Positions 36,904 to 49,857 of a DNA stretch of 64,000 nucleotides are shown here, in pieces; positions within the stretch are counted from its first letter, which is position 1, and every line of letters begins with the position of its first letter. The position numbers and the translations under genes were made by a program. This DNA comes from Madurella fahalii (Eukaryota > Ascomycota > Sordariomycetes > Sordariales). The notes under the pieces were generated by a model. The model did no database searches. It was not told the DNA's origin and saw only the letters and a list, made by a program, of their open reading frames with translations. The DNA is taken from assembly GCA_029876055.1 (NCBI GenBank), contig CM056875.1, positions 5,791,001 through 5,855,000 on the forward strand, in the 5' to 3' direction.

Positions 36904-39182
36904 ATGCTTGTTACCAGGCAGAGCGCTACGGAGCAGAGTCCTTGGTCCATCAGCAAATTTGAGACCACCTTCCATAAGTCTGCGGAGAGTTTACGCATGT
37001 CGACCAACTTCGACGCCGCGACGCAGTCGGACTGGCAGGGTCAGTACTCGTTTCTCCCGCCAGGAGACAACACCATCTTCTCGCAACCATACGAGCATGT
37101 AACGAGCTCGACCGAGAACACGGAATCGCAGGCGCAGCCGCGGAGCGTGGCTGCGCCAAGCAACACCTTGGATGTTGAGGCACCAAAGCCCGAGAATTCG
37201 CCCCTGGGACATCGCCTAGACCCCCTCGGCCTACGGCAGCCAAAACAGCCGTCACCGATCCCGGAACAGCCCGAGAATCAGCGAGAGCAGTATGCACAAA
37301 AGGCAGCCGAGCCGGCTCATGAAGAGTCGTTGGTCTCGACCGAGACACCAGGCATGTCCATGGGATCAAACCCCCTGAGCTCGGTATCTTCTGGTGGCCA
37401 GGGTTCTGAGGCGGCCCCGAACCACGCGGAGAACGATGGGCAACCTCTTGTCAAAGAGGAGGAAGATGAAGTGGTGGAGGACGAGGAGATGATAGAAGGG
37501 GAAGCGGAAGGCGATGCACAACCTCCGCCCCAAACAGCGGCCGAGAGGACCGCACAGCGACGGAAGATGAAGCGCTTCAGGTAATGAGATTAGAGTTGCG
37601 CCTCAGGGAAATGATAAGTAACAGCTAACTCCTTCCCAGACTTACCCACCAGCAGACGAGGTTCTTGATGAGCGAATTCGCGAAGCAGCCACACCCTGAT
37701 GCGGCACACCGAGAACGGCTCTCGCGCGAAATCCCAGGTCTCAGCCCTCGTCAAGTACAGGTGTGGTTTCAGAACCGGTAGGTTTCTCGACTGGCGCATG
37801 GCCTTGACGGCGGGGGAAGGCGACATGCTGACGGCTGAACAGGCGTGCCAAAATCAAGCGGCTGACAGCCGATGACCGTGAGCGCATGATCAAGATGAGG
37901 GCGGTTCCGGAGGATTTTGACAGCCTCGGTGCACTCCATTCCCCATATGGCGCCCTCCACGGATTGACAACGCCGATTACGTCGCCAGTCGACCTCGGAG
38001 CTTCTTCGTACGCAGACCATATGATGCGGCCCCTCATGGTAGACGTGAGGCGTCCTGACGGCGACGAACATCTCTCACCCACCGGCCTCAGTCCAGCGTT
38101 TGGGGGTATAGGTTTCAACGCTTCAGGCGGACTGAGCTCGCCCGACATCCTCTCTCCGCTCTCGCCGACCTCGACTGACCGTTATGGTTACTCGAGCCAC
38201 CACCCAGCAGCGCCATTGAGTGCCGGACCAAGGACCTCGAATCCATTCGCACGACAATCAAGTCTGGATTCAGGGATGCAACTGCATGGCCATCATTCAC
38301 GGCAGCAAATACGACCATTGCAGCCTCTGCAGCTCCGCGATAGCATGAGCAGGTCGCGATCGGATACCCTCCAGTCACCGCTACGGTCGAGTATGTCGTG
38401 GAATCGAGACTCGATTGACTACACGACTTATCAAGGTGGGAATTCATCTCCACAGATAGGAGGTAGGCAGCACAGCCTTTACCAGCAGGACCAAATGGGT
38501 GGCACGTCTGCTAGCGGGTTGGGCGGCTACGACTCAAGCAATTACTCTGGTAGGTTCCGGACAATCGGGTGTTGGACAGAGTGGCACTGGGGGCTAACCG
38601 GGATGCACAGGTTCTACCGTCCAGTCGCCAACCCACATGAACTACCCAAACTTTCAGTCATCAAACCTACAGGCAAACCAGCAGCGGAATTCACGCCTAC
38701 GGGCCGCCTCCGCATCCCTCCCGCTCGGCCTGGACCTGCGGACGCAGTTTCGGTCCGCGATCGGGTCGGGTAACATGCAGTCGGCGGCGCATTCTCCAGG
38801 CCCGCGGACATCATCGACGCCGCAGCTTGGCGGCGTATCTTCCAGCTACACGGCGAGCTTCCCGTCAGCGCCGCTCACCGCGCCCGTCGATTATTCCCTA
38901 CCCAGGACGCCCGGATATAGGTCATCGGCGGCCGACTACTCGATGTCTCAGTTGAGCGCTCCGATCGCTCCGCCGAACGACTTTTCGCAGGCATTCCAAG
39001 CGAGGACACCGATGAGGGATTCGTTTGGGGGAAGCGCGCTTGGGCTAGGCCATCAGAGTCAGAATTCGGGTGATCGCGGCGACGACTTCTCGCAGGACCC
39101 GCTCGGCATGAAGCGCAAACGCAGCTTCCCGGGCACGTCTTCTGCGACGGCTACAGGGGCTGGCTACGGCAGCACATCATAA
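36904..39182 (+). CDS. Homeodomain transcription factor, Htf1-like
   Basis: Four exons (36904-37580, 37640-37777, 37843-38549, 38611-39182) give 697 residues. The homeodomain (about residues 218-279) reads KRFRLTHQQTRFLMSEFAKQ .. LSPRQVQVWFQNRRAKIKRL, with the diagnostic WFQNRRAK recognition helix. Introns fall just after KRFR and inside the Arg pair of the recognition helix, so only the spliced product is a complete homeodomain. The rest is low-complexity: a Ser/Pro/Gln-rich N-terminus, an acidic block (EEEDEVVEDEEMIEGEAEGD) before the homeodomain and a Ser/Gly/Gln-rich C-terminus ending with a basic KRKRSF patch. Resemblance is to the Sordariomycete Htf1/Hox2 factor needed for conidium formation; that orthology is from memory and moderately sure. 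A second in-frame ATG at 36997 could be the real start. Confidence 0.88.
37581..37842 (+). other. Two introns inside the homeobox
   Basis: Intron 1 is 37581-37639 (GTAATG..CAG) and intron 2 is 37778-37842 (GTAGGT..CAG, with a GCTGA branch-like site). Between them sits a 138-nt exon coding most of the homeodomain. Both splices keep phase and rebuild the conserved residues. Confidence 0.85.
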
Positions 39183-42100
39183 CGCGGGAACACGCCGATG
39201 TAATCATTATCAGCGAGAAATGGGACGCAGACGGGGAGCGGGCTGCCGGCGACAAAACGACGACGAAATGATGCTCTTGGAACGCTGCTTGTTTTGGCTT
39301 TCGATATTGCGAGCCGCGCTACTTCGGTTGCCTACTTCTTCGCTTCGTCTGCTTCGATTCTTTGTGTGTCCTCGAGGACAACCAAAAAAATACCCCCAAT
39401 GCGCGCATTTGTTCCGTGTCAACAGACGTACTGATTGTGCCGCTTTCACGTTCGACCGCTATACGTTCGCTCCGATTCTTCTCCTTCCGAACGAACTTTA
39501 TCCACTTACCATTTCCTCAACCAAGATTGAGCACGAGTGCGCACATTACTTATCCATTTCTGGCGGTCGATCTCGCAGGCGCCTCCAATACGGTTATATC
39601 GATAACCGCCTCCCTTGTTCGGGCTGGCTTTACTGGCTGTGGGCTGGGAATTTCGGAGGGATTCTTCTTGAGGCCTGGCCTTTACCACGACAGCTAACTA
39701 CATTACTCCCTCTCCATTTGTTCCTTCGCCTTTTTATTTTATTTTTTTCTTCTTTATTTTACCTTTATGACATATTATCTACGAACGAAGGACCAATTTG
39801 ATCACAGATCTTACGATGGGCGCAGGATGGCGCGGTGGGGACTTTTCAGGGGGAGGCAGTCTGACTTTCCTACGTTTTTGTGATATTAACAGTGGCGAAT
39901 GGATGGACGGACGGACTGATGGGATTCGATAACCGGAAAAAATATTAGTTCAACGGCGGGCGTATTGTTACTGGAGTTGCATTGAACCGAGGTTGGCGGG
40001 GCGGCGGTTTGTGTCTGTGGTGTGTCTGTCCGTTGCTGTATTCGGGGAGAAATAGGATGCGGATGGGGAGTGGAATGGTTCGGCATGGCTCTCTCTGTCT
40101 GTTCTGATGTACATAGATAGACACGAACAAACCGAGAACGTTTGGAAAGGGCTTGCTCACCTTCCCGCTTCTGCGAGGCGGCTATGCGTCTCTTGGTGGT
40201 GGTATGCCCGTGTTGTCACCATGTTGGACCGGATAGGCCGCGGCCTGTCCGCCTCCAGTCTCTCACCCCCTTTTTCGAACGCCACACTTCGTTTACAAAC
40301 ATATTCGCATACGCGCACTAGACGGTACAGCCACGAAAGGAGAAAACTGCCGGCGTCCCCGGAAGTTCATACGGTAGGGTTGCACTCTCTTTTGCAACGA
40401 GCCCGATCCGGCAGTATGAAATGCACAACTTCCAGTTTTCTGCCAGCAGATTTACCCTTCGCGACTACAACCAAAACCAGCATCGGGCGTGGAAATTGCC
40501 GCTGCGCGTTTTTGCAAGCCCCGGCTTGCCTGCCCTAAGAAAGGAGAGCTTGAACAAAGGAGAAAGATGGGATGGCACTTAGAGACGTGCAGCCTCCCCA
40601 CACCTACCGGTGCATGCGTCACGCATGGATTCCTGCTGCAAGAGAATGCGCTTTTTGCAGCGTGTTTTTTTTTTAATTGCCGCACAGAGGGGACGAGACC
40701 AGATCGGGGGAAGCGAGATGGAGGAGGGAGATTCAGAGCGAACAAGGACAGGTATGGAATACACGGCCGACGTAGTGTATGGGCTCGGTTTTGGGAATGT
40801 AACGTTGGTCTTGGTGTATAATGAAAACGGAGCCGCAACTTCACATACGCAGTACACAGTAAAGCTACTGTACCTTCCCTCGTTCGACTTACACGACGAC
40901 AGCTTCAAAAGCCACAAAGTCCACTACGATATCTCAACACCCTCTCGAAGCCTTTGCATCATAACATGGTGTTTCATCATCTGGCACTTTCAGTCTGCCT
41001 AAACCCGTCTCCTCCAATCTCGGCCGAATACTCGGAGATGAAAAACAAAAGCAGCACTACGTTATTTCGCTCTTGTCATCGAAAGCGTTCATGGTGCAGC
41101 TTTGGTTGGCTGCACCAGGCCAAGACTTTCATCTCCCAGTCGGGCCCGTCTTGATCCCAAAACCAGAACTGGTGTTCTGCGCCTCCCTGTGTGCCCACCT
41201 TGTCGTGGGCATGCAATAAAGGCTAGTCAACCGGGCGAATTCCTTCGATAGCAGTAACCCACTAGCCCGGGGCAGGGGGGTGAAGGGGAAAAAAAAAAAA
41301 AAAAAGGCGTCAAGGTAGGGGTAGGTTGTGCAGATCGATCCCCCGCCTCAAAGCTTAAAGCTCCGGCGGTGATGGATCCCGTCAAGCGGTAGTGTTTAAA
41401 ATGAGCTTAGCACGGACGTGTGCCGTTTGCTGCCGACGACGCACAGAAGTCTTCGACGGAACATCTCGAAGATTGCCCTGTTTGGAAATGCTGCTCCTGT
41501 CCTCCAGCCATCGACACATAGAGCAATGAATAACCTCCGCTGTCACATCGGCCGGGCGCTCCAGGTCCGTACCTGAGCGCGCCCCATGTCCCTTTTCCCT
41601 CCAACGGCATCGCAGAAACCTACCGTGGTATCATTTACTTTCCTTGAAACCGCGGGGAAGGGTGTCAGCCCGGTCCAGGGTACCATTGGGCCCGTCCGGG
41701 GAAAGGCTTGATCGGAAAATAACAGAGATTAAAAAAACGTGCCCCGTCATTAACTGCGGAATGGGACGCCGCTGCGCATCTGATTGGGAAGATCTCAGGA
41801 GGAACAGAAACTGGCGGGGGAGGGGGGGGGGGGACACACGACGTATCGATGATGCAACTGGACTTGGATGCCCTTGGGGCCCCGTTGCTACGCCAGACTA
41901 CAGCCGGCTGTTCGCCAGCCTACATCGCCCTTGGTCGGTATTTCAGCAAAAGCATCTCGCGTCAGACGTGGACCTGTGACCAAGAGCCGGGATGTGGGGA
42001 GGCTTGCAGGTTTTCCAAGATGCGCTGCCCCAGACGCTTTCAGGCAGTTGCCGGCTGATCCATCGCAGCACGCAGCACACCGCCATCAAGCCTTTGGCTG

Positions 42101-45100
42101 GAAGCAGCCGCGGGATTCCGGGGGTTGTAAGGATGCACAATCGAAGGCTACCCTGACACGGTACCATTTTTTTTTTTTCTTTTTCGTCGACATCAAGGCT
42201 CAGAATGGAAGCCTCGGAGTCAGGCGGTGCAGTCCGCCCGGTTCGCATGATGTTTTCTGGCACACTACGATGCCTCGACGCAGGGCTCTCTCTGGCGTTT
42301 AGTTGTGCTGCCTACCTCACCCGGCGCTTCTGCAAGTTTAGGAGGCGTGTCTGCAAGGTATGGGTCTCGCAGTGTAACTTTACCGGGGACTAGGTCACGC
42401 CCGCGGTGTCTTGAAGGTGGCAAGCTGCAGAAGGCAAAGCTAGTTGTGGAGTTCTGCGCATACCGTCTTACAGGGCGCTAGCAGGGCCGGAGAGAGACAC
42501 ACAGAGACACACAGAGACATACAGCCACACAGAGGCGAGATGGCTGGTGGACGGTCGAAGGCGCCCGTAGTGCCTCTCCTCAGTCAGCGCATCTTTTGGC
42601 GAGAACGGACGTGGCGGGCGGCCGGGTATCTCCGCGGTTGCCGTTGGCCGCGGTCCGAGTAGATGGGAAGAGCAGGCCGTGTCTGCGAGAGCGGGATCCG
42701 CAATACCTGCCATCCAAGAGAGAGAAGAAAAGGGGAGGCGGACCACGGCTCCTCAGGTCCTGGCCAGCCTGCAATGGCGGTGCGCTCGACCATCATACTA
42801 AAGCTGGGTGGGTGCACAGGCCGGCTGCAGTGGCACTCTTTCGCCGACCGGTTGACAAATGACCGTACATGTTCGCTGCAAGCATCCAGCATGCCGTGTA
42901 CAGGAAATCAGAACCAGATGCTGGCCGGTAGTGACTTGGCGTTACCCCGATAGTTTTCGGCTGCCTGCTTGGCCCAAGGGTAGAGCTAACGGCGGGGTGG
43001 TGGGATGGGATCCGCAAAGAGAGAGGTGCTATTTTACCTACGTAACGGGGGCCAAGAGGGGGGATGCCTCGCCCGTGGCGGGTATTTGCCATTGCCATCG
43101 ACGAGGCACTAGGCCGGCCTGGCGGTGCTTCAACAGACAGGCACTGCCCCGGGCTGAAGAAAAGAGTCGTGTAAGCCGCAGCGAGAGACCATTGTACTTG
43201 TCCATCTCCTGCAGCACGTCTCGTATCGCACGAAGGGACGGGGAGCACAGCAAGATTCATACCCGAATGGGGCATTGCACCTCACAGTCCGCATCGGGTG
43301 ATCGATGGGTCTGCAGGGATGATGCGGTGGAAGATCTCGCCTGTGGCGTGGTTCACCGGAGACCCAGGCCACGGCAGATCCAACGGGGCCGACTGCCGAA
43401 GAGGGATGTCAAGGCTTCTTCGGAGATTTCGCGCCCCAGTCCCGGACAGTGACAGGAGGCCGGGCATGCCTGAATAAGCGCCTCCCGGCTGGCAAGACAC
43501 GGCATCCCGAGACGTATTCTCTCTCGACGGGCGAAGGGCAGCAAAAAGGATGGGACGGCAGCGGGAGAGCAACCGGCTGCTGCATGGAACCGGTTGAAAC
43601 AGACCACAGGGAGATGAATTATTGATGGGAGGAAAGAGATGCGAGCTCCCGTTCGTGGTGCGAAGAGCCTACCGCGTATGGCTAGATGCCTATCTCAACA
43701 AGTAACCTCGCGATGTTCGCGGCAGAAGGGCTGGGTTGCAACTGTGGGCGCGCTTGGCTAGCCGACAAGCTGTGCAAGGGGGGGTTAGTGTCAAGCGAGT
43801 GCGGAACGAGTTGGCGCGAGCAAAGCGATATAGTAGTATGCTGACGCTGCGTGTTGAGGACAGGGTAGGGCAGGGCCGGGCAGGGCAGGGCCGGACAGGG
43901 CACGACACGGTACCGAGAACCGGAAGGCAAGGCAAACGCAAGAGCACACACGCTCACATACACACATACACACATACACACATACACACATACACACATA
44001 CACACATACACACATACACACATACACACATACACACATACACACATACACACATACACACATACACACATACACGTACAGAGTGTATGTACATAGTGTA
44101 TGTATGTACAATAATCATCGCCGGCAAGTGTCGCCGGGGGGCAGTGATAACGTTACGATCTGGACCCACCGGGCGCGATCACACGTCCAGGGGCCCCCGT
44201 CGTTAAGTGGACAGAACACTCTATATGTACTGTACTATACTGTACCTTCGTACCTGGCCGTGCCTGCCAGGCGCGCACTGGCCATGCCGACGGAGTGGGC
44301 AATCCGCTCTCTTCGCAGTAGCACGAGCTGCCAGAAGGGGTTAGAGCGAAGCTTGACCGACTGCCATATCCACCCTCCCCTTCTGTCAAGGCAAAGCGGT
44401 GCACGCACAATTCCAACCCTTCGGTACAACGCCCTCGCGCCTCGACAAGCAGAAGCCATCGAGACCACCTTCCGCTTGGGCGATTGAGACCGGCGGTAGG
44501 CGATTGCCGTTGAGGGATCACGTGCGGTGCCGCGCAGCAGGACTGGACAGGGCAAAAGAGACTGCCGCGTATAAAGATGACAGGCAGCAGCAGCTTGAAT
44601 GGTTCGGTGGGCCAGTCTCTGTAGCAGCCGAGCCTCCGTCTGCAACGTCAGCGAACGACAAACGACGGTAACGAGGGAACGGATGCGTGCCTGACCCGCC
44701 CATCGGGGTCATCATTTGCGAGCCGAGCAAAAGAGAAAGCCCTGTGGACGACGAACCGCAAAGCAGACAGGAAACGTGCGGCGCGATGCCGCTGGATGCC
44801 GCTGGAGGATGCTGGATGCTGCTGCAGCCAGGCGAGTGAGTATCCGGATCCCGCTTCCTCGCCAATTTCTGCTGTATCCCGTTTTTGCACCCTCGTCGAT
44901 GCCCGCTCGGCGGCCGGTTTCCTGGCTCTTGTGCCTGGCCCCCTTGACCCATGACCTGGTTGAGCTTTGTGGTGGTTCAGAGGCAATCTACGAGTCATTC
45001 GGCTAAATTACCTGTGCCTTGTTGGACGGAGGCGAGCTGCCTGCCCCATGGGACCCGACCCAACCCCGACAGCTTCGCATCTCTTAGCACCCACCCCTCC

Positions 45101-47395
45101 CCACCGACGAGCGCCCAATTGCCCCGAGGACAGCTGACTACTGCTGGAGTACCCTGGCTGCCAATGCCGCCGTTCGGTCGCATTCAATCTATCTCTTCGG
45201 GTCTGACGTGCCAGGGGCTGCCGTCCAAGAAGGTGCCCCGAGCCCGGCAGGCGTGAAAGAGGTCGAGATCGAGGGCAGATGGCGGAGGCTGGGAGCCGTC
45301 CCTGCCAGCGGCGGCATGGTGACGGGACCACTGGGGCTACAGGCCCAAAAGCGAAACAGGCTGGAGCTTCTGCCGTCTGCGTGTGTCGACGAGAGGCGTC
45401 TCGCCTACGTCGGCTCAATCCATTGCGGCGTCGCGCTCAAAGGACGCCGGTCCTACTTGGAGAGTGCTTGCAAGGTTGACGGGCCGATCCAAACAGGTGC
45501 CTCAATCTCAGTTTCTGCGCTAGCTGATGCATCGACGGAGAAACCTGTGGAGGGCAGATGACTGACAACTTCGAGCCGGAAGCGATGAGGTGTGTCGCTT
45601 GTATCCGCCACCTGCCTCGTTGAGAAGAGCGAGCTGCGTGTTTTTGATGGCCCTGCTCACCAAAGGCCGTCGTCCCGTTGAGCCGTCCAACATCACGCCC
45701 TCCCCGTCAGGATCTTTCCTGCTGCTTTGCGGCGGCCGTCTGGGCATCGCGGCAGATAGGCGCCGGGCACGGTCGACCTGGCTCGTCTACTGCTGTCCGT
45801 TGTCGTAGATCTGGCTGATCCAGATCCGTCGCGGGGTTCCAGCGCCAACAGTCCCCAGCCGAACCCGGGGTCCTGGTGCAACCAGCAGGGACCAGCTGCT
45901 CGGCTTTGGTGGCTGACAGGGAAGGCATTGGCCCTCCACAAACAGAAGCGCCAGCTTGACCAGGCTGCTCCTCTTGAACCCCATCAGCTCCGGTCCGCCA
46001 CCTAATTCGCCCCTCCGTTTTCTCGACCGGGGCCGTCAGGGAACAAGACCGGCGGGGGGGAACCACCGTCGGAACTGGAAGCCGGCATCGTGCAGGTAGG
46101 ATTTCAGCCACCCGTACAAAGCTGGTTCGACTCGAGCTGCCGTTGATGGTCAGTCCGACCATGGCCATTCTCCGTCCGTTCGAGGGTTGCATTCCGCCCG
46201 GCTTGGGGGGTGGGCGCGCTGCTTGGATGCTTGGCTAGACGAGCAGAAGTACCAGCGACCTACCACGGCTACCAAACCTTCCGGGACCCCACCGGGCCTG
46301 GCGAGGGGGGTAGTCACAACAATGGCTGCGACGACCAAGTTTTCCTCTTACAACCATCAGGTTTTGGCCCAAGGGGGGGAGGCACGCAGCCCCTTTATGT
46401 GGTTCCAGGGTCGGCCGTTTCGCCACGCCGGTTGGGGGAAGCTCCCATCAAACCATGGCGAGGCCCGGAAGTGCTCAAGATGATTCCTGACGAGATTCCT
46501 ATTCATCTAAGGTGATTCTTGTAGATGAAGGAGAGCCTAGCAAATCCACTTGCGTTTAATAGGCTTTGATTGCAGGGCGCAAATTAAGCCGATACTTATG
46601 TTGGTGTTTGGCGAGGCGAGAGCGGTGCGGATAATAGGAGTTGCTGCCCGTCCCTAACAATGTCTGGGCCAACTCTGCTGCGAGAACAGTGAAATTCACG
46701 GTTGGGGATTGTCTATCCAAATCACCATGATCAGCGGCGAGAGCAATTCCAAAGTGTAATAGTATTTCTGGCCCGCTGCCCGTATATAAAAGAAACTTAT
46801 TGAAGCAATTCCGGCCAATGTTTCGTGGCCCGATCGTCCCATTGTGATGTCGGCCTGGAATGGCGTCGAGATTTGTCGAGATGATATCCGAGATTACTCT
46901 GACTCCTGCTGCCTCATCGAGGAGTAGAATTTAGTTAGCCAACGTGTTCTCCTTGACATAGCACGGTTCTCTAAGCGGTTTATACCGTTGCCAATTGCCA
47001 GTCAGTGATGCTGGGACCGTCCGAGCCAGTGACCAGCCAGGGAACCGACAATGATCTGGCTAATCCGATGATCAAGCCCGCTTTGCTATCGACAGGGCCG
47101 GAACCCTAAGAACGAGGGCCAGCTGCTGGTGATGGACTACAAGCCTTCTTCAGTCTCGCGCGTTAGGCGATAGGATGTGGGTAACTACTGGTTGGCATTG
47201 AAGAGTGTCATAGATCATCGGTGTCTTCTAACCACCTTCTAGTAGACATCCAAGGAGAGAGGCCGACGATAACCATCCAAAAAAGCGCCCCTCAAGGCGC
47301 GCCGGCCTACGGCAACTTACCTTTTAAGTCATGCTCCTCCAGAATTGCAGCGCCTCGACCGGCCAACCGGTCGACAGGTCGACCACGAAGCACCT
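39183..47395. other. 8-kb gene-free stretch downstream of the homeobox gene
   Basis: No frame with family features. It contains the 3' flank of the homeobox gene (AT-rich tail near 39715-39800), an A-run near 41288-41305, a G-run near 41820-41832, GAGACACA repeats near 42492-42522, a GGGCAGGGCC-rich tract near 43860-43905 and the octamer satellite. Sequence from about 46500 to 47250 is more AT-rich and also lacks an open frame of note. Confidence 0.5.
43953..44074 (+). repeat. Octamer satellite (CATACACA)n
   Basis: About 15 head-to-tail copies of an 8-bp unit CATACACA with no visible substitutions. Imperfect GTATGTACATA inverted material follows to about 44112. It yields meaningless Thr-His-Ile or Tyr-Val-Cys-Met reading frames on both strands, which should not be annotated as genes. 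Confidence 0.92.
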
Positions 47396-49599
47396 TTAAA
47401 CACCCTCCTCCCGGTTGACGGTACTCAACCGCCTCCTCACGCTCCCCGCTAAGCCGCCCTCCCCAAGCTCGGCGAGCTCCTCATCGCTCCGCCCGCTCGA
47501 ACCACCCGTCCTGCCAACGACAACAACACCTTGCTTCTCCTTCTCCTTCTCCTTCCCCGTCCTCGACCGCTCGCCGCCTTCCTCCTCGGCGCCCGACCCG
47601 GAGCCCGATCCCGACCCCGACCCCGACCGCCCACCACCGTCTTCCTCCGCATCTAAAAACAGACTCCCACTTCCACCCCCGCCGTACACGCCCCCGACGC
47701 TCTCCATCGTGAACGGGCTGGCCGTCGGCTCGTCCAGCACGGCCAGCTCCTCCCTCGTCAGCAGCTTGGGCAGGACCATGGCGCGAAGCGGGATCAGCAG
47801 GAAGATGAACACGGGGAACCCGACGGCGGCGACGGTCTGGGTGATGGCGAAGGTGGCGCCGAAGCCGACCAGCTCGACGAGCACAAAGACCCAGACGGCG
47901 CCGCGGCGGACGCCCGCGCTGGCGCCCCTCCGCAGCGGGTGGTTGGGCGGGGTGAGGGCCTGGTCGCGGAGGAGGAACAGCAGCTTGGTCGTGATGCCGT
48001 TCGCCTCGAGCGCCTGGAAGCCCATGATGAAGAAGAGCCCCGCCAGCACGCCCTGCGGGATGAGGTGCAGGACGGTGAGGAGCGGCCCCGTCATGGCGAC
48101 GAGGGTGAGCAGGCCCTGGGCGAGGTTGGAGAGGCGCTGCTCGACCACGTAAGCGGCGCGGAAGGTGAAGGTTGGTTTGTTATTGTTGCCGCCATTGGAG
48201 GTGGGTTCGTCCTGGACAACTTCGGTGACGCAGAGAGATTCGGTGTGAAAAGGGGCTTGCGGGATCAAGCCGTTGGGGAAGGGGAGGCCCAAGATGCCGG
48301 CTACGCCCGTGGTGAGGCCGAGGAGAAAAATGTCCCAGTGGAAGCCGGCAGGCTTTCTGAGGGGGAATTCGGTTCCTTGGGCGATGAGAGAGGAGACTGT
48401 GGATGGTTAGAACGGAGACGGAAAGGGGGAAAGGGGCAAGGATGTGGCATACCGTTGTGGTCAAACCAGAAGAGAATGGTCAACAAAAGGGCAAAGGGGA
48501 TGGCAACAAAGATGTCGGCCACTGGGATATCCCAAAAGTGAACGAACCATCCCCGTTCTGGCATCGTCGGCATGAAGGCAATGCCCGTCGGCAGCGTCTC
48601 CATCGAGATGTGCCGCATCTTGCCCATGTGGATAAAGCCCGTGAAGAAGACGACCGTCAGAGGTGTGCCGTAGTCCTTAAGGAAGACACGCACGGGATGA
48701 CGGAACAGGCTGCTCTGGCCAAGCTCTCCGCAGATGTAGGCAATGGCAAAGACCAACAGGGCGACGACGACGGACAGGTAAAATGGCTCCTCGTCGCCGA
48801 GCGTCTCGAGGATCTGGATGCCCTTCTGCAGGTAGATGAAGGCGACGTAGAAGCCGAAAATGTCACAGGGGAAGCGTGTCACGTAGCGCAGCCAGTTGCA
48901 CGAGTTGGTGATGGCCAGGATCCAGTGGAAAACGAGTGACCATCTGGGGAGAGGTTAGTATATATATATCTCTCTCGCATACACAGTAGTGGCCACAATA
49001 ACTCACATCCCGATCCAGCACATAAACGCCAGATAGTTGGTGCCAGTGGGCATCATGATATCGTAGACGGTACTACACACGTCAGTCACATATCTTCAAG
49101 AGCAAAAAAGAGGAGCTACAATACCAAAAAAAAAAAAAAAAAAAAAAGAAGAAGAAGAAAAGAGAACCTACTAATTAAACACCGTGATCGGCCCCGTCAC
49201 GCCCACGATCACCAACGGCTGACACGCCAGCACCGAGAACACCACGGCCCCAAGCACCGACGCTAGCAGCACCTCGTTCACACCGTACTGCATGTTCGTC
49301 TTGTGGAACATATCCAGCGAGAACGCCAGGGCAGGGAGGATACTGGCAAACCCTGGTCAGCCAACCGGCGCTTCACCCATGGGGCGGGGCGAGAGGGGGG
49401 CGAGAGGGGGACGTTGTTCGAGCAGCACTCACTTTGCAAAAAACATGTACACAGTCGCGGGCACAACCCTATAGTTCCACGCATCCGTCCAGTCGCTCAG
49501 GTAGTAGGGCGCCCTCTTGCGCACGTCATTCACCATCCCCCGGAAGAGGTGGATCTTCCACCACTGGTCCGAGTGGGGACCTCCCCCCTGGCGCGATTT

Positions 49600-49637
<38 letters not shown>

Positions 49638-49857
49638 TAGGGTTCCGGCCCGTCGAGTGGCGGGCCTCTCCGGAGCGCGGGGAGCGCACCCAGTCGCGGA
49701 TACGCAAGCCCGTCTTAGTTTTGGCCTCATCTTGGCCCTGGCCGTGGTAGGGGTTGTTGGTTGTAGGGAGGGTGAGGTGGTGGTCGGCGGCGGCGTCATT
49801 GCCTCCAGTTCCGGTTCCGGTTCCGGCTCCGGTGTATTTCTCAGAGGTGGAGGCCAT
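47396..49857 (-). CDS. SLC4-family anion/borate transporter, Bor1-like
   Basis: A 717-residue membrane transporter in five exons: 49857-49433, 49342-49172, 49072-49007, 48943-48453 and 48396-47396. The SLC4 (HCO3-transporter) core begins near residue 105 with DWTDAWNYRVVPATVYMFFA and NILPALAFSLDMF. It continues with VIVGVTGPITVFNYTVYDIM (the conserved GPxxVF signature), IWSLVFHWILAITNSCNWLR, DIFGFYVAFIYLQKGI, PVADIFVAIPFALLLT and GLPFPNGLIPQAPFHTESL. Yeast Bor1 exports borate at the plasma membrane; that role is inferred. The N-terminus carries a Pro-Glu repeat and the C-terminus Gly/Ser-rich low complexity, making it longer than yeast Bor1. All four introns (90, 99, 63, 56 nt) have GT-AG ends. 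It is one of three consecutive minus-strand genes. Confidence 0.9.
49126..49147 (+). repeat. Poly-A run in an intron of the Bor1-like gene
   Basis: 22 A on the plus strand followed by GAAGAAGAAGAA, giving a poly-U and CUU tract near the 5' part of intron 2 in the transcript. Confidence 0.85.
49606..49637 (-). repeat. Hexanucleotide repeat coding Pro-Glu run
   Basis: GGCTCC units on the plus strand encode an alternating Glu-Pro tract in the N-terminal tail of the Bor1-like protein. A related Gly-Ser tract is coded near 47595-47630 in its C-terminal tail. Confidence 0.8.

Noticed and set aside
43682..44206. Open frames rich in Tyr-Val-Cys-Met or Thr-His-Ile repeats
   Set aside because: They are translations of the 8-bp satellite and are open in several frames only because the unit lacks stop codons.
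46121..46140. GGTTCGACTCGAG resembling a tRNA B box
   Set aside because: No matching A box or stems upstream; a cloverleaf could not be formed.
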